From assembly GCA_949358305.1 (NCBI GenBank), contig OX442314.1, positions 5,707,087-5,771,086 of the forward strand: 64,000 bases of DNA, given 5' to 3'. Source of the stretch: Strigamia acuminata. Lineage: Eukaryota; Arthropoda; Chilopoda; Geophilomorpha; Linotaeniidae. Shown one piece after another: positions 47,790-60,221 of the stretch. The first letter of the stretch is position 1; each line of letters opens with the position of its first letter. Both the position numbers and the translations under genes were made by a program. The notes under the pieces were generated by a model. The model saw nothing but the letters and a program-made list of their open reading frames with translations, made no database searches and was not told where the DNA came from.

Positions 47790-49712
47790 TATGACGGTTT
47801 ACAATGGCTATAAATGCCTATTTTCTATCAAGAAAGCGCTGTTGCGCCAATATGATGGTATTTTTACAATATTCTGTGTAAAACTGATAAATGTCTAGAA
47901 TAAAGTCATTTATGATGTTTCAAATACAAAGATGTTCGTTTATTAAGAATAAACACTAATTTCCACATGATACTAAAGTATCACGGCATAATTACGAAGA
48001 TTCGTCTGCTAAAACCCGCATTTGTCAATGCTCCATATTGCCACTAGATGGCGCGATCGCAATTAGCGATAAATTCGAATACGAACTTGAAAACCTCATG
48101 ATTAAATATAAACGTATATTTAATCAAGTGAATAAATTGTGTTAAATATTAATATAAATATATATTAAATATCTGACATTGTTAAATACAATGTAACTTC
48201 CATTTCTGCGGGACAGAATGTTTAGCGATCAATCGGTCAACCGATCAATCTGATTGGTGGAACCCATTTCCGGTCCTGGGTATCCAGTTCCGGTTGTAAC
48301 AAGGATTAGCATAATTTGCATAAATGCTCCTCCGTATCCACTTCCGGTGATACGGGATTGGAGGGATTCGTGGAACCCATGTTCCAATTGGATGACTGGA
48401 TTAATCCTTAAATCCAGTCAGGTTATATAAACCCAAACAATCGGCCATTCCGCAGCTCTGTTTGATTATTTTCTGTTTGGTATTGTTACTTAAGAAATAT
48501 GATTCGTTGTTCACGTAAAAAACCTTTTGGTTCTTTGTTGATTTATTCGCAAAGAACCGTTGCATGATTCTACAGAATCATGCCACCGCCGGCAATTGAA
48601 GTCGAAGTGCTGGGATTATTATGTTGCATAAATGTTACAGTCTACGGTTGCGACGCCGAAGGAGAACCCGCCGTTGTGCAATTCAGTATCCTCCGGACAG
48701 GACCAAGTTGTCTTTTTCGGTATGAACGTATTCCGTTACCACGAGTAGCATCGGTATTGTTGAGAATTGGTTCCTTCACCTGATGGTGCCAAAGCAGTCT
48801 GTTTTACAGTAACCACGAGTAGCACCAAGTGTTTGGCAAGCTGATTCTCATGGTATTCGATGCCAAAGTAGTCGGTCTATTATTAGTACCGCGAGAGATA
48901 AAACTGCTGTGCGGAGCCGCGAGCTATCGACCCCTGTGTACGTGGTGCCGTCAATCGCTAGACGAACGACCGTGCTGCGACGCCGGGGACGCTTGATACC
49001 GTTCTGCATGGCAAGGCGTATAAATCTTTCGACGGCAATTGTGTGTTGCGACGGGAAGCCTAATCTTCATTTTATTTATAACAGCTAAATATTAACTTGG
49101 CGACAAGTTGATTAACCAAGTCAGAAGACTTAACTACGATCACGATTACATCAAGACGCAAATGTAACCGATAAGTTGACGACAACTTATCCACAAAATA
49201 TCTGAATAAGAATTCACAACGATATGAATTAAGTATAATTCATAAGCGGAATATTGATAAGTAAATGAATACATTTACTTACACCAATATCCTCCCAAAG
49301 TTGTGGCGGTGCAGACAAAGTCAACCGCAATGCTCAGATCATTCGATTTATCGACGTGCGATAATTTACACAGCGAACCAAGGAAACCAGCGAAGCCATA
49401 TCGGACTCCAGGACACAGCCATCCGGCTTAGATGACATCTGTAAACCAGGTCGAGCGATGGGGAAACCGCTCCCTTATCCCAGACACGTAATGATATTAT
49501 TATAAAGCCATTTGGCTAACTTGTTGTATAGTTTAAATAGTCAGTTAACTTGCCAAATGTTGGCATTAGTCTTATGTATAATTTAGCTCACTGCATATTG
49601 TTTGCCAACAATAAACTGTCTTGTATTTATCTCGTATTGTATTCACTGTTTATTTATTGCGATCTCTTCCCGGTACCATTGTTAAATGGGAGTTGTGGTC
49701 GTCACCGTCACA
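47790..49712 (+). repeat. 5' LTR of element 3b
   Basis: TATGACGG ... CCGTCACA. The first about 1.1 kb is nearly identical to 3a. The part from about 48945 to 49600 is clearly diverged (substitutions and small indels); the last 100 bp are again alike. Confidence 0.93.
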
Positions 49713-52700
49713 CGTGGAGGTCCCACCGAGATTAGGTTGCAATTAAATTCGATTGAATTGCAACAGTGAATATTGGAGATAAATATTTAACTAAAAGATT
49801 TAAGTTAAAAATAGACAGATTAAATTCTCAGTTTATATTTCCATGTGAAGAAGTTAAACTGATGAAATAGAAATGTGTAGTAGATTTTCCTTCATTATTT
49901 TCGTTCGAAGATTTAAGGGATTTCAAAGACTACCACCTAATCTCACACGTGGAGGTCCCACCGAGATTAGGTTGCAATTAAATTCGATAGAATTGTAAAA
50001 GTGAATTTTGAGATAAATATTTAACTAAAAGATTTAGTTAAAAAACAGACAAGTTTCAAACCATGTTTATTTTCTTGAGAAACACCAAAACAGTCCTTTA
50101 ACTAGGAATTTCGGAAGTTATAGACCTATCACACGATCACTGAAATAGGTTGCAAATTAATTCGATCGAATTGCAAAAGCGAATCTTGAATCCGATATTA
50201 ACTAAAAAATTTTAGTTAAAACAGACAAATAGATTTTCAGTTTATATTTTCATGTGAAAAGTTAAACTGACGAAATGGAAACGTTTAGTGAACTCTCTTT
50301 ACTATTTTCGTTCGACAATTTAAGGAATACGAAGTATTTTAAATAAGAAATCAAAAAAGTTTCGAGTGAAATAAGAATACAGATATTTTTTTTTCGAAGT
50401 TTGTTTTATTTCGAAAAGCTAAAAACATACAAGTTTAGAAGGCGGACTTCTTACGAATTTATCTTTCCACCTGAAAAGTTAAAACGAAGAAAACACCGCA
50501 ACTATTTGGAAATATTTACAAGAAATTAAGTTTCTTGTAACTGTACGTCGACACCGATAGCCAGCGACCACGCGCCATAGCAATACGCGTCGATCTCCGT
50601 ATCAAACGCAGCAGGGAAGCTACTCAAACCTTCAATGCAAGGTGCGAACGAATGCTTGGAAATTATGGCGGACAACAGATAAAAGACAGCGGAGAAATGT
50701 TACAGAAGGTTCGTAGAGATTTATTTAAGTGTCGCGAACTAATTTTTCCACTGCCATCGGTACCGAAGATAATTTAGTTGTTGAAGAAAAACAACACACT
50801 CCATTTCGCAGAAAAGATTTGCAAATCGAAATGAATATTACCTTTATTTGAAGGAATTAACTATTTTCACAAAAAGTACATTTTTTCCTTCGGGACAATG
50901 GAAATTAAGAAAATATAAAATGGCGGCGAATGAAGTTGCCGACCACGTAGAATAGTATTTTTTACATTGAAAGTTACGAATCACGATAAACGCTTTCCCT
51001 CGGAAAAGTAAAAGGATTTCATTCAATCTTTCCTTTCGGAAATTTAACAGTGTTTTAAGTTTCCAACGATATTTGGGTCTCCCAAATTTTGAGAATTTCT
51101 AAATGAAATTTAGCTGTTTGAAAAACAACGAATATTTTTAGTAATCTAATCGGACATTTTCCCACATGATTTCTTAAAACCGGAATAACAAATCCATTTG
51201 TGGCTATGAACTTTGCCACATGAAATATTTACGGAGCGAATATTTTTTGATTGGATTGAAGCTTTAAAATCAGATAGCTGATTTAAACGAAGAAAATAAG
51301 TTTCAAAGTAATTATTTTTCTTTCGGAAAAATCAAATAAATCACCGCTGATGAAAAGTTGTATTTTTCCATTCGAAAAAACTAAGAATTGCACAAGATTT
51401 ATCTTCTATTTTGAACATAGATTTTATTCGGAAAAGGAAAGATTCTAGATACATTATTTTTCTCTAAAAATTAAGAATTTAGTCAATTTTCCTAAAGGTT
51501 AATGGAATGTCATCATATATTTCGTTCGTAATTTACGTGTTAAAGTTTAATCAGAAAAACGATTGAATATGTTTTATTTGCGATAAGTAAAAGAAAGGTT
51601 CTTTAAAAATGGAATTTCGATGCAAATCCCACAGTAAAGGGAATGTTATGTGTGAGCAATTAACGAAAAGTTGGAATAACTTCATTTTATTTCATTCAAA
51701 AGTAGTTGTGAAAAATCAATTTCAAATATTTTTCAAAGAAAAATTATTTTTATCGGAAAAAAGTAATTTACATGTCCTCGCGCGGACCGAGTAGTAAACT
51801 GCTTAATTGTGACATCGATACTGTTATTGTGTCACGTGTTATACGGAATTCCAAACCAGTGAATTACGAATTTTGGCGCGATAGGAATAGAAGTTTGACA
51901 GTGAAAGTTCTCCAGATTTGTCTTTTCATTTGAAAAGTTCAAATTGAGGAAATGCTGCAGCAGATGAAGGTATTTACGACAATTGAGATTTAAATATTCT
52001 TTCATTCAAAAGATAAAAGATCTCTGCAAAAACATCTCGTTATTAGAGATAAGGGGGACGAAAATTATTAAAACGAATAATCAAAGACACGTCCTTCGTA
52101 AATATCGCAAAGGAATAACTAATTGTGAAAACAATTGTCCGCTCAGGAAAAGTGGAATTTAGCTAGATATTTTCTTTCGAAAAATCACAGCAATTGTCAT
52201 CAAAAAAGAAAGATTTGATGAATAATTTTTACCCAAAAGTCTAAAGGATTGTCGAATAGTTTTCTCCCGAAAAACAAGTACACATTTGTACCAATAACTT
52301 TATCGTTTAAAGTAAAATTTCGAATATTTTCTTTTGGAAGATTAGAGAATTAGATAATTTTTCTCGCAAAACAAATTTAAAGAATTTTAACGAATTTTTA
52401 TTTGTTAAAAAAATTTGTTAAAAAAGGGGGAGATGGATGGTGAAAATTTATTTTTTCACACTCGAAAAATGGAATTTAAACCCGAAAAAGTAAAGACTTG
52501 GTCAAATTATTCTTCCTATTGGAAATGAATACACAATGTTGGGAATCGAAAATAGATTTCAATTACAAAGGAATGATTATTTGAACGATAATTGAATAAG
52601 AATAAGAAAAATTGAGAGTTTGAGAAAACTTTATTAAAACTGTGGTTGTAATGATATTACACACTAAACGGAATAATCAAAGAAAAATATTTTTTGAAGA

Positions 52701-53237
52701 AAAGTTATTTAATTATTTGGATTGGTAAAAATCCCAAAGTTCAAGAAGATTGAAGTAAGTTTATTTTATTTTCATTTGAAAAATACAATATTTTACGAAT
52801 GTCTTCCCGAAGGAATTTTATTTTATCGGTAAAATTGAATCTCGAAGGGAACGGACTTAGTAGAGAACTACTAAATAGATGTAACGTCCTTTATACCATT
52901 GGCCGACACTAACATCCGCCAATCAGAAGTTGGGAGATCTAGGGATCCCCAGCCCCCTGCTATTAAAGGAGGACCAGATCAGATACTGATCATTCGCATC
53001 CAGACCAGACCAGAAGACGTGTTCCAGAGTCATCTTGACCACGCCGTCCCGATTTCAGTCACGATTCGAATTTTGTGTGCCGTGTAACCTGCAAAAGCTA
53101 ACACGTGTCAAACAAACGCGAAGTTTAATTTTATTTTGTCAAAAGTAAAGTTTAGAAGTGTTTCTTGTTGAAAAGTGTATTATATTCGTCTTCTTTATAA
53201 ATTAAAGAATTAAAATCGTCAGATTTTGAATTTTTTT
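49713..53237 (+). other. Leader of element 3b
   Basis: Same triplicated segment, duplicated primer site and palindrome-rich AT sequence as in 3a, with rare base changes. No gene supported. Confidence 0.6.
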
Positions 53238-54719
53238 ATGGCTCAAAAACCATTGAATATGATCGATCCAAAAGGAAATAATAAGCAGACAAACTTAAAT
53301 TTAAGTTCTGTACCACTTGGCGATCAAACAGAAAAGATTCCCGATCATTTTACTCTGTATTGTAATCGTCATGGACTGGATAAAACCAAGTTTAAAAATA
53401 TAATCGAAGCTTCAGACTATGTATAAGCTAGGAACTGGCGAGATCGTACCCAATCTCAATCTTCACATCAAGATCCAGTACGGAATCCACAAACATACAG
53501 CCGAAACTTAGTGAATCAAGATTCTCATACTATGTTTCAAACATCCAGTAGGGGATCTAAGTTAGAAAAGTTTAAACCACCTAATTCGGTAGATAAGGGG
53601 GAAGAGAATTATAAACCTAATAATTCTCATCCAGAGAGTTCGTTAACTAACCAGTCGGTTGTTCAGAACAAATTAAAACTCGTTTACAATCGAGATCAGC
53701 TAATTTCAGTTCGATATGCTAATCCAGCTGAAGCACAACGATATGTGGCTAGCCTTAATCTGTCGATTAACCTACCGCTATCAAAAGAATTGGGAACCGT
53801 AAACAAAAGTTTTGGGCCACCAATATCAACGCAAAGGAAAGATATTCGGACTCCAAACAAACATTTACAGTCAAATAACGTACAACAACGTGCCCGATCG
53901 CCGATCACAAACTCATGTTTGCGGACGTATGATTTGTCTACCAAGAAGAGTCCCCAGCCAAGACAATTCTACCTAACGCCCATTTCAAATCGAAAAAAGG
54001 TCAAGCAAACTTTTCCCTTGAAAAAGTATTACCAACACGATAATGAGAATGATTTTAAACCTAAAAAAGAAAGTTTTTTGACTAACCCACGGGAGATCCG
54101 GTATCAATTCGAACAGTATTGTAAACAATACCAGTTAAATTCAGCTGAATTTAAAAATATAAACGAAGCGCAACAATTCGTATTTCGAAATCAATACCGT
54201 AACCAACGACTAAAACCCGTCCCAGTCGTCAATCTGACGGAGATACAACAATTTGCGTCTGGAAAGCAACCCTGCAATATCCAGAATAATTCATCTCAAC
54301 GAGAGGAATTAAGAACTTCAAAAAAGCGTTTTCGGTCACCAAGTCCAGCTGGTGATGAAGAAACTTCAAGTACAAACCAACATGTTCAAAAACTGACTGA
54401 AAACCCAGGTTTCCAATCATCAGTTCCACGACTTAGAGTCAAATATAGATCCCCTCGTTTGTTGCGGGATTTCACAATTCCAAATATGGGTCCTTTCCAC
54501 GTATGGTTTTCCAATGAGGGTCCCATTCATGTATGGTTTTCCAGAGATGACCTAAAACAAAAAGTTGGGTCGTCACGGTCATTTACACTGCCAAGTCAGT
54601 ACACTGTATGTAACTGCCCAAAGGAAAAACGTCGAAAGAAATCAGTACAGCAGGCTGAGAGATCTCGGAAATTCGCAAATATGCGAGCTCAATATTTAGC
54701 AAAGAATCATGTTGATTAA
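53238..54719 (+). pseudogene. Element 3b protein gene, broken by one stop
   Basis: Same gene as 32294-33775. A TAA at 53424-53426 replaces the AAA codon after EASDYV, cutting the protein at residue 62. The rest of the frame is open to the original stop and differs from 3a by very few residues (for example R to H and Q to R changes near residues 130-170). This copy therefore cannot make the full protein, unless from a downstream start. Confidence 0.85.
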
Positions 54720-55314
54720 CATGATATGATACACAAAGATTCCCCGATTATAGTGTAAACAGAAAATCCTCTTCTAAAAATCATGACCTCTCTTCTAAAG
54801 AAAAAGGGGACAAAATATAAAGTTAAAATTAACAATTCTCGAAAAGTAATATTACAGTATTAAAAGACAACTAGTTTAAATTAAAATTAGTCAATTGTAC
54901 AAAGAATACCAAGTGACTCCGGTCATGACAATTAAGGGGGACATTTTGATTCTTAAATTGTCAACTCTTATCATCTAAAAGCTATTTATTGTATATTTAT
55001 AGCGATACATCTGACTAGGCATATGAAATAAATATTTTGTGATAACACAAATAATGATTTTATGTATGACGAAAGTTTCTTCAAAAAGAAGACTTGGAAA
55101 TAAATTCTGGACTTGAATTTAGGCTATTAGAAAAGATTATTTCGGCAGAAATCCAGAACTTAGATAATTCAAGTTAGTTTATGTAAACTCAAATTCGAAA
55201 TTGGAAGTCACGGTATCTCCAAGATACATCAAGTCCGAAAATAGCATTTATGCTAATTAGGAGAATAACGAAAACTCTATAAAATATTATATAGTTGTGT
55301 TATTAAGGGGGATG
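54720..55314 (+). other. 3' non-coding region and polypurine tract of element 3b
   Basis: Contains AAGGGGGA at 54934-54941 and the terminal AAGGGGGA at 55305-55312, followed by TG and the LTR. Confidence 0.7.
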
Positions 55315-57237
55315 TATGACGGTTTACAATGGCTATAAATGCCTATTTTCTATCAAGAAAGCGCTGTTGCGCCAATATGATGGTATTTTTACAATATTCT
55401 GTGTAAAACTGATAAATGTCTAGAATAAAGTCATTTATGATGTTTCAAATACAAAGATGTTCGTTTATTAAGAATAAACACTAATTTCCACATGATACTA
55501 AAGTATCACGGCATAATTACGAAGATTCGTCTGCTAAAACCCGCATTTGTCAATGCTCCATATTGCCACTAGATGGCGCGATCGCAATTAGCGATAAATT
55601 CGAATACGAACTTGAAAACCTCATGATTAAATATAAACGTATATTTAATCAAGTGAATAAATTGTGTTAAATATTAATATAAATATATATTAAATATCTG
55701 ACATTGTTAAATACAATGTAACTTCCATTTCTGCGGGACAGAATGTTTAGCGATCAATCGGTCAACCGATCAATCTGATTGGTGGAACCCATTTCCGGTC
55801 CTGGGTATCCAGTTCCGGTTGTAACAAGGATTAGCATAATTTGCATAAATGCTCCTCCGTATCCACTTCCGGTGATACGGGATTGGAGGGATTCGTGGAA
55901 CCCATGTTCCAATTGGATGACTGGATTAATCCTTAAATCCAGTCAGGTTATATAAACCCAAACAATCGGCCATTCCGCAGCTCTGTTTGATTATTTTCTG
56001 TTTGGTATTGTTACTTAAGAAATATGATTCGTTGTTCACGTAAAAAACCTTTTGGTTCTTTGTTGATTTATTCGCAAAGAACCGTTGCATGATTCTACAG
56101 AATCATGCCACCGCCGGCAATTGAAGTCGAAGTGCTGGGATTATTATGTTGCATAAATGTTACAGTCTACGGTTGCGACGCCGAAGGAGAACCCGCCGTT
56201 GTGCAATTCAGTATCCTCCGGACAGGACCAAGTTGTCTTTTTCGGTATGAACGTATTCCGTTACCACGAGTAGCATCGGTATTGTTGAGAATTGGTTCCT
56301 TCACCTGATGGTGCCAAAGCAGTCTGTTTTACAGTAACCACGAGTAGCACCAAGTGTTTGGCAAGCTGATTCTCATGGTATTCGATGCCAAAGTAGTCGG
56401 TCTATTATTAGTACCGCGAGAGATAAAACTGCTGTGCGGAGCCGCGAGCTATCGACCCCTGTGTACGTGGTGCCGTCAATCGCTAGACGAACGACCGTGC
56501 TGCGACGCCGGGGACGCTTGATACCGTTCTGCATGGCAAGGCGTATAAATCTTTCGACGGCAATTGTGTGTTGCGACGGGAAGCCTAATCTTCATTTTAT
56601 TTATAACAGCTAAATATTAACTTGGCGACAAGTTGATTAACCAAGTCAGAAGACTTAACTACGATCACGATTACATCAAGACGCAAATGTAACCGATAAG
56701 TTGACGACAACTTATCCACAAAATATCTGAATAAGAATTCACAACGATATGAATTAAGTATAATTCATAAGCGGAATATTGATAAGTAAATGAATACATT
56801 TACTTACACCAATATCCTCCCAAAGTTGTGGCGGTGCAGACAAAGTCAACCGCAATGCTCAGATCATTCGATTTATCGACGTGCGATAATTTACACAGCG
56901 AACCAAGGAAACCAGCGAAGCCATATCGGACTCCAGGACACAGCCATCCGGCTTAGATGACATCTGTAAACCAGGTCGAGCGATGGGGAAACCGCTCCCT
57001 TATCCCAGACACGTAATGATATTATTATAAAGCCATTTGGCTAACTTGTTGTATAGTTTAAATAGTCAGTTAACTTGCCAAATGTTGGCATTAGTCTTAT
57101 GTATAATTTAGCTCACTGCATATTGTTTGCCAACAATAAACTGTCTTGTATTTATCTCGTATTGTATTCACTGTTTATTTATTGCGATCTCTTCCCGGTA
57201 CCATTGTTAAATGGGAGTTGTGGTCGTCACCGTCACA
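55315..57237 (+). repeat. 3' LTR of element 3b
   Basis: Copy of 47790-49712 at an offset of 7525 bp; followed by ACCT and the remainder of element 4's LTR. Confidence 0.95.
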
Positions 57238-57241
57238 ACCT

Positions 57242-57965
57242 GCGTGGGCAGTTTACAACAGCCATCCTGCAGCGGACTGAGGCCAGTTAGCTGAGGGACC
57301 TACTTTCATTTAGCAAGGTCGTACTGTATACGACCGTTATATTAAGCCACCGTACGAAATCCTACTGTCCCGTAGAACAGCTGGCTAACGTTACGGGGCC
57401 ATTTCATGCGAATGCATGTCTATTACTGGAGTTGGCCTTCCCGAAAAGGCCCTACAACAACAATAACAATAGTAATGAATACCGATTGTGGAGAGCTGAG
57501 GTGGCCTGATGTGTCGATAAGAAAGTGAGATCAAACGATAACAACAATTCAATTACAGACATTTACAGTTATCAAGCCAGGGAGATAGTGGGTGAGAAAC
57601 TGATGCTTATATAGTTCTGTAGAACTACTAGATTGGCGACAGCCAATCAGCGTACGAATCGGCGGATTCGTGGGTCACTAGGCCGGACCTAATATATGAC
57701 TATGTCCAGATGGGCCCAGTTGGGGTCCGGAAGGGTCCGATTGGTTCCCTTCGACAGGTAAGTAATGTGGATATTGATTCGATAGAATCAACATTGTCAA
57801 GTAAATAATACTTAGTTTATATCGAATAAAATAGTTATATTTTATTCACCGTGTCTAAATAATTATTTATCACACTTTTAGTTTTATCGAGTTTGAATTA
57901 CGCGCGTTTGGTAAACAGCGCCATCTATTGTGAACATTGATAAATACGGATTTGTAATCATCACA
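57242..57965 (-). repeat. 3' LTR of element 4, proximal part (LTR start on minus strand)
   Basis: On the minus strand the LTR begins TGTGATGATTACAAATCCG, two bases (TG) after a polypurine tract. Continues to the element 3b insertion at 57241. Confidence 0.8.
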
Positions 57966-57967
57966 CA

Positions 57968-57975
57968 TCCCCCGG
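57968..57975 (-). other. Polypurine tract of element 4
   Basis: Minus strand CCGGGGGA, then TG, then the LTR. A similar tract, CCGGGGGACA, lies near 61203-61210 between pol and the third gene. Confidence 0.7.
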
Positions 57976-58733
57976 TGACAATCATAGAGTTTACCAACTT
58001 TTTAATTGTCATTCTTAATGTATAAGAAATGTTCACCTAATTCTATCGAATTAATCCACTTGGTAAGTATTTTATTAAACTTAATCACGTTATTTCTTTC
58101 AGAAACTTCGTCACCCGATTAGACTAATCGGCTTCCCTGTACAACGCAACTCCCGGTTGCTAAGCGACGGAAATGAACTCGTCCGAACATGGATACATGT
58201 TCGAGAAAATTAATTTCGGTAGAAATTTTTATTTTCTCCGTCAAATAAACTTCATCATAGCTTATTAACTATCCAGATGATCAAGTAAAATAAATTTATG
58301 CAAAATTTTATTTATTGGAAAATCTAAACTACTAACTTTTTATTACGATTGTCATAAAAAATTAACGAATCTCAACTTGAAATTCTTCAACGCTTCGATC
58401 AAAGCAAAAAACAAACACAATTTTCACAAATAATTATGAAAAATAAACTAAACAATCACACATATGTTAATATGATTAATTCAAATAAACATCCAAATTG
58501 AATTCGAAAAACAATAACAAATTAAATTGAATCCAATTTTTAAATTAAACTATACTCGTTTGAGCATTTAATGATTAGTTCAAGATCTTGAAACAAACAA
58601 ACACAATACTCGTGGGAATATTTCGTAATTGCAAAAAACACAACAAAACACTTGGAGTATTTTTAGTCATAAAAATCTCCACTCGGAAAAATAACGAACG
58701 TTAATTTGTCCCTTCTAATCTTTCTTTTCGACG
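57976..58733 (-). other. 3' non-coding region of element 4
   Basis: AT-rich, no gene. Some TTTCGGTAGAAATTTTT and CTCGGAAAAATAAC words recall the leader of element 3. Confidence 0.4.
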
Positions 58734-60221
58734 TCAGTCGAATCTTTCTCTTCCTTCGGCAGAAGTCAGGAGATCGGACTCTTCAGTCGCTTCAGTCGAA
58801 GCGGCAGAAAACACAGCTTCTACGGAAGCTTCCATCTCTTCCGGACTTGGAGGCGGAAACGGCAGATCCTCGAGTAACTCTGCCACGAAATCGACAACGG
58901 AAAGCAATTCCTCGGCGTCTTCAAACTGTGCGTCATCCGACGTTTCAGACTTGGAAGCTGGAGGGGCGCTGGACACGTCGGTTACGGCCGCTGGAGGATC
59001 CTCCACGGGTTTAGCCGATCCTTCTACAGCCTGTCGAAGCTTACGGGCTCGCCCTCGTGCCAAGATGTTGGTTCGTTGAACCTTGGCAATTTCCTTTGCT
59101 CGGTCGAGCGTAAGACAGCCTCGTCCTCGTGACATCGCTCTTGGTCGAACGAATTCCTCTACAAGCTCGCTTCCGACGCTTTCAGCGGCCTGGACAGTTT
59201 CAGTTGAAACTTCGGAGCTCTCGGACGGCGGCGGCGACTGTCGAAGGGGTTCGACTCGGACACCGGCGTTGGCCTCAGCGCGGGTCCAGGTGAGGAAGCG
59301 CGGGTCGATGTAAACCGCTTCGCCACGACTATTCAGGAAAAGACGGCACTTTGGGCAGTGAGCCCAACATCGCTTCTCATTTGGCTTAATGCCTTTCACC
59401 ACGTGGGGCTGAACCTCCTTGCGCCACGGCTCCGAACGCGGTCGCGTTTTCCTTCCACGGCAATTTGGACAACGCATTAAAGAAGAACCTGCGGATGCAC
59501 CGCAGCACCACCCACAGCCGACGCAAAATGGGCAGATCGTCTCTGTGGCCTGGTCAGTCACGATGTTATCGTGAGGTATTCCGGCTGCCATGTCACGCTC
59601 GCACTGTTCTTTGCGCAGGCGGGCCTTCTCGTCCTTCTTTCTCGCCTTGTTGGCGGCTCGGTACTCGCGGTTGCGAGATACGGGCTCCGAAAAACGCAAA
59701 GCGCCCGGCGGCGGCTCATTCCATCCGTACTCTGATGCCGAAGATTCAGCGCCGGCAGGGAGACTCGCAACAGACGCTGATTGTCCTGCCAAAGTCGGTG
59801 CAGTCGCATTTGACGTGTTGGCAACTGTTGGCGCCACGCTTGCAGTTGGCGGCCGGAATTCTGGTGAATGCGGGGCCAACGGGACGTTGATAACGTTCGC
59901 GGGTGGATACGCCACTTGGGCCAACGGGGCCAATTGCGCCGACTCATAAACGGTTGGCTGTGCAGATGTGGATGGGGCCTGCATCATCGCATTTAAGTCG
60001 AGCGGGAGTCCGTCCGGATGGACGCTCAGCCAATTTAGCGTTGCTAATTGCAGTGGCGTCAGGGCATACATGGAGGCTGGTGCCGTTGGTATCGGTTGGG
60101 CCCTCAAATATGCACGTTCGGCCGAACGGCGTTGCTCGTCACTAGACGAGGTGGACGAGCTGGAACTTTCATGACGGTGACGTCGATGACTCCGTTTCGA
60201 ACGGTGTTTACTACCTCCCAT
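58734..60221 (-). CDS. Element 4 third-position protein (495 aa), SR-rich and Cys-rich, unknown
   Basis: ATG at 60221 follows directly on TTTGCGTCTGCAG, a good splice acceptor, and a strong donor ACA|GTAAGT lies upstream on the minus strand at about 60820, so the mRNA is probably spliced. Residues 3-32 are Arg/Ser/His-rich (KHRSKRSHRRHRH then serines). Residues about 230-295 carry closely spaced cysteines (CPFCVGCGWCC, MRCPNCRG, CWAHCPKCRLF), consistent with one or two zinc ribbons. The C-terminal third is acidic. There is no signal peptide or membrane segment. It lies where envelope genes lie, yet is not related by eye to the third protein of elements 1 and 2. It may be intact although pol is not. 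Function unknown; nucleic-acid binding is a reasonable guess. Confidence 0.7.
   Translation of the reverse strand: MGGSKHRSKRSHRRHRHESSSSSTSSSDEQRRSAERAYLRAQPIPTAPASMYALTPLQLATLNWLSVHPDGLPLDLNAMMQAPSTSAQPTVYESAQLAPLAQVAYPPANVINVPLAPHSPEFRPPTASVAPTVANTSNATAPTLAGQSASVASLPAGAESSASEYGWNEPPPGALRFSEPVSRNREYRAANKARKKDEKARLRKEQCERDMAAGIPHDNIVTDQATETICPFCVGCGWCCGASAGSSLMRCPNCRGRKTRPRSEPWRKEVQPHVVKGIKPNEKRCWAHCPKCRLFLNSRGEAVYIDPRFLTWTRAEANAGVRVEPLRQSPPPSESSEVSTETVQAAESVGSELVEEFVRPRAMSRGRGCLTLDRAKEIAKVQRTNILARGRARKLRQAVEGSAKPVEDPPAAVTDVSSAPPASKSETSDDAQFEDAEELLSVVDFVAELLEDLPFPPPSPEEMEASVEAVFSAASTEATEESDLLTSAEGRERFD

Larger units (their letters stand above)
47790..57237 (+). mobile_element. Element 3b: second copy of the non-autonomous LTR element (9.4 kb)
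   Basis: LTRs 47790-49712 and 55315-57237 (1923 bp each, alike by eye), ACCT duplication, primer sites at 49715-49732 and 49950-49967, and polypurine tract 55305-55312. The interior is nearly identical to 3a, but the gene has one nonsense codon. It sits in the LTR of element 4. The second half of its LTRs differs strongly from those of 3a although both interiors are almost the same. Confidence 0.93.
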
